Part shown: piece after piece, positions 6,584 through 6,638 of the stretch | Layout: every line of letters starts with the position of its first letter | How positions within the stretch are numbered: position 1 is the stretch's first letter | NCBI GenBank assembly: GCA_018267795.1 | Contig: JAFDXS010000144.1 | Coordinates: 1 to 6,638 of the forward strand | Length of the DNA: 6,638 nt | Direction of reading: 5' to 3' | DNA from: Bacteroidota bacterium | GTDB taxonomy: Bacteria > Bacteroidota > Bacteroidia > Chitinophagales > Chitinophagaceae | The notes under the pieces: generated by a model | The model's database searches: none | Seen by the model: only the letters and a program-made list of their open reading frames with translations | What the model was told of the DNA's origin: nothing | Translations under genes and position numbers: made by a program

Positions 6584-6638
6584 ATGACCATAAGAAGAAT
6601 AGCAGTAATATCTCTAATCCTTTTAACAGCTATTTCCT
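6584..6638 (+). CDS. N-terminus of an exported protein (3' truncated)
   Basis: An ATG opens a frame that runs to the window end: MTIRRIAVISLILLTAIS. This is a typical signal peptide or membrane anchor start, with Arg4-Arg5 followed by a hydrophobic run. Only 18 residues are visible, so the family cannot be named. The promoter-like element ending 29 nt upstream supports the start. Confidence 0.6.
   Translation, partial: MTIRRIAVISLILLTAIS

Overview
The window most likely comes from a member of the Bacteroidota, possibly Chitinophagales-like. The base composition is AT-leaning, ATA is used heavily for Ile, and no start is preceded by a Shine-Dalgarno sequence. The clearest promoter-like sites match the Bacteroidota pattern (TTTG near -33, TAnnTTTG near -7). 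The protein families, including a 7TM-DISM sensor kinase and a YqgE with a Bacteroidota-like N-terminus, also fit. The genus cannot be determined from this stretch.

Layout. (1) Bases 3-434, +: the C-terminal part of a probable GNAT-fold acyltransferase, cut by the window start. (2) Bases 454-4135, +: a tightly packed signalling cassette. It holds a 7TM-DISM membrane histidine kinase, a receiver-histidine kinase hybrid with the receiver at the N-terminus, and a stand-alone CheY-like receiver. The gaps are 12 nt and 1 nt, and no DNA-binding output domain is encoded. (3) Bases 4142-5755, -: a probable two-gene operon read toward the cassette, with a ZIP-family metal transporter followed 15 nt later by an exported TraB/GumN-family protein. 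(4) Bases 5756-5917: a divergent intergenic region holding the promoters of the ZIP operon and yqgE. (5) Bases 5918-6499, +: yqgE (YqgE/AlgH, DUF179). (6) Bases 6584-6638, +: the start of an exported protein, preceded by a perfect TAnnTTTG element and cut by the window end.

How the genes may work together. The three signalling genes contain two phosphoacceptor histidines (His474, His155) and two phosphoacceptor aspartates (Asp57, Asp64). They could form a branched or serial His-Asp network running from an outer ligand-sensing domain to the small receiver, which would act through protein-protein contacts. The ZIP and TraB/GumN pair may link metal uptake to a metal-dependent periplasmic or surface activity, but that link is inferred only from gene order.

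I saw no RNA genes, mobile elements, CRISPR arrays or long repeats, and no stretch over 300 bases lacks a gene. The families are individually known. The points worth a second look are the output-less phosphorelay, the same-frame junction between the two kinases, and the ZIP-TraB/GumN pairing.
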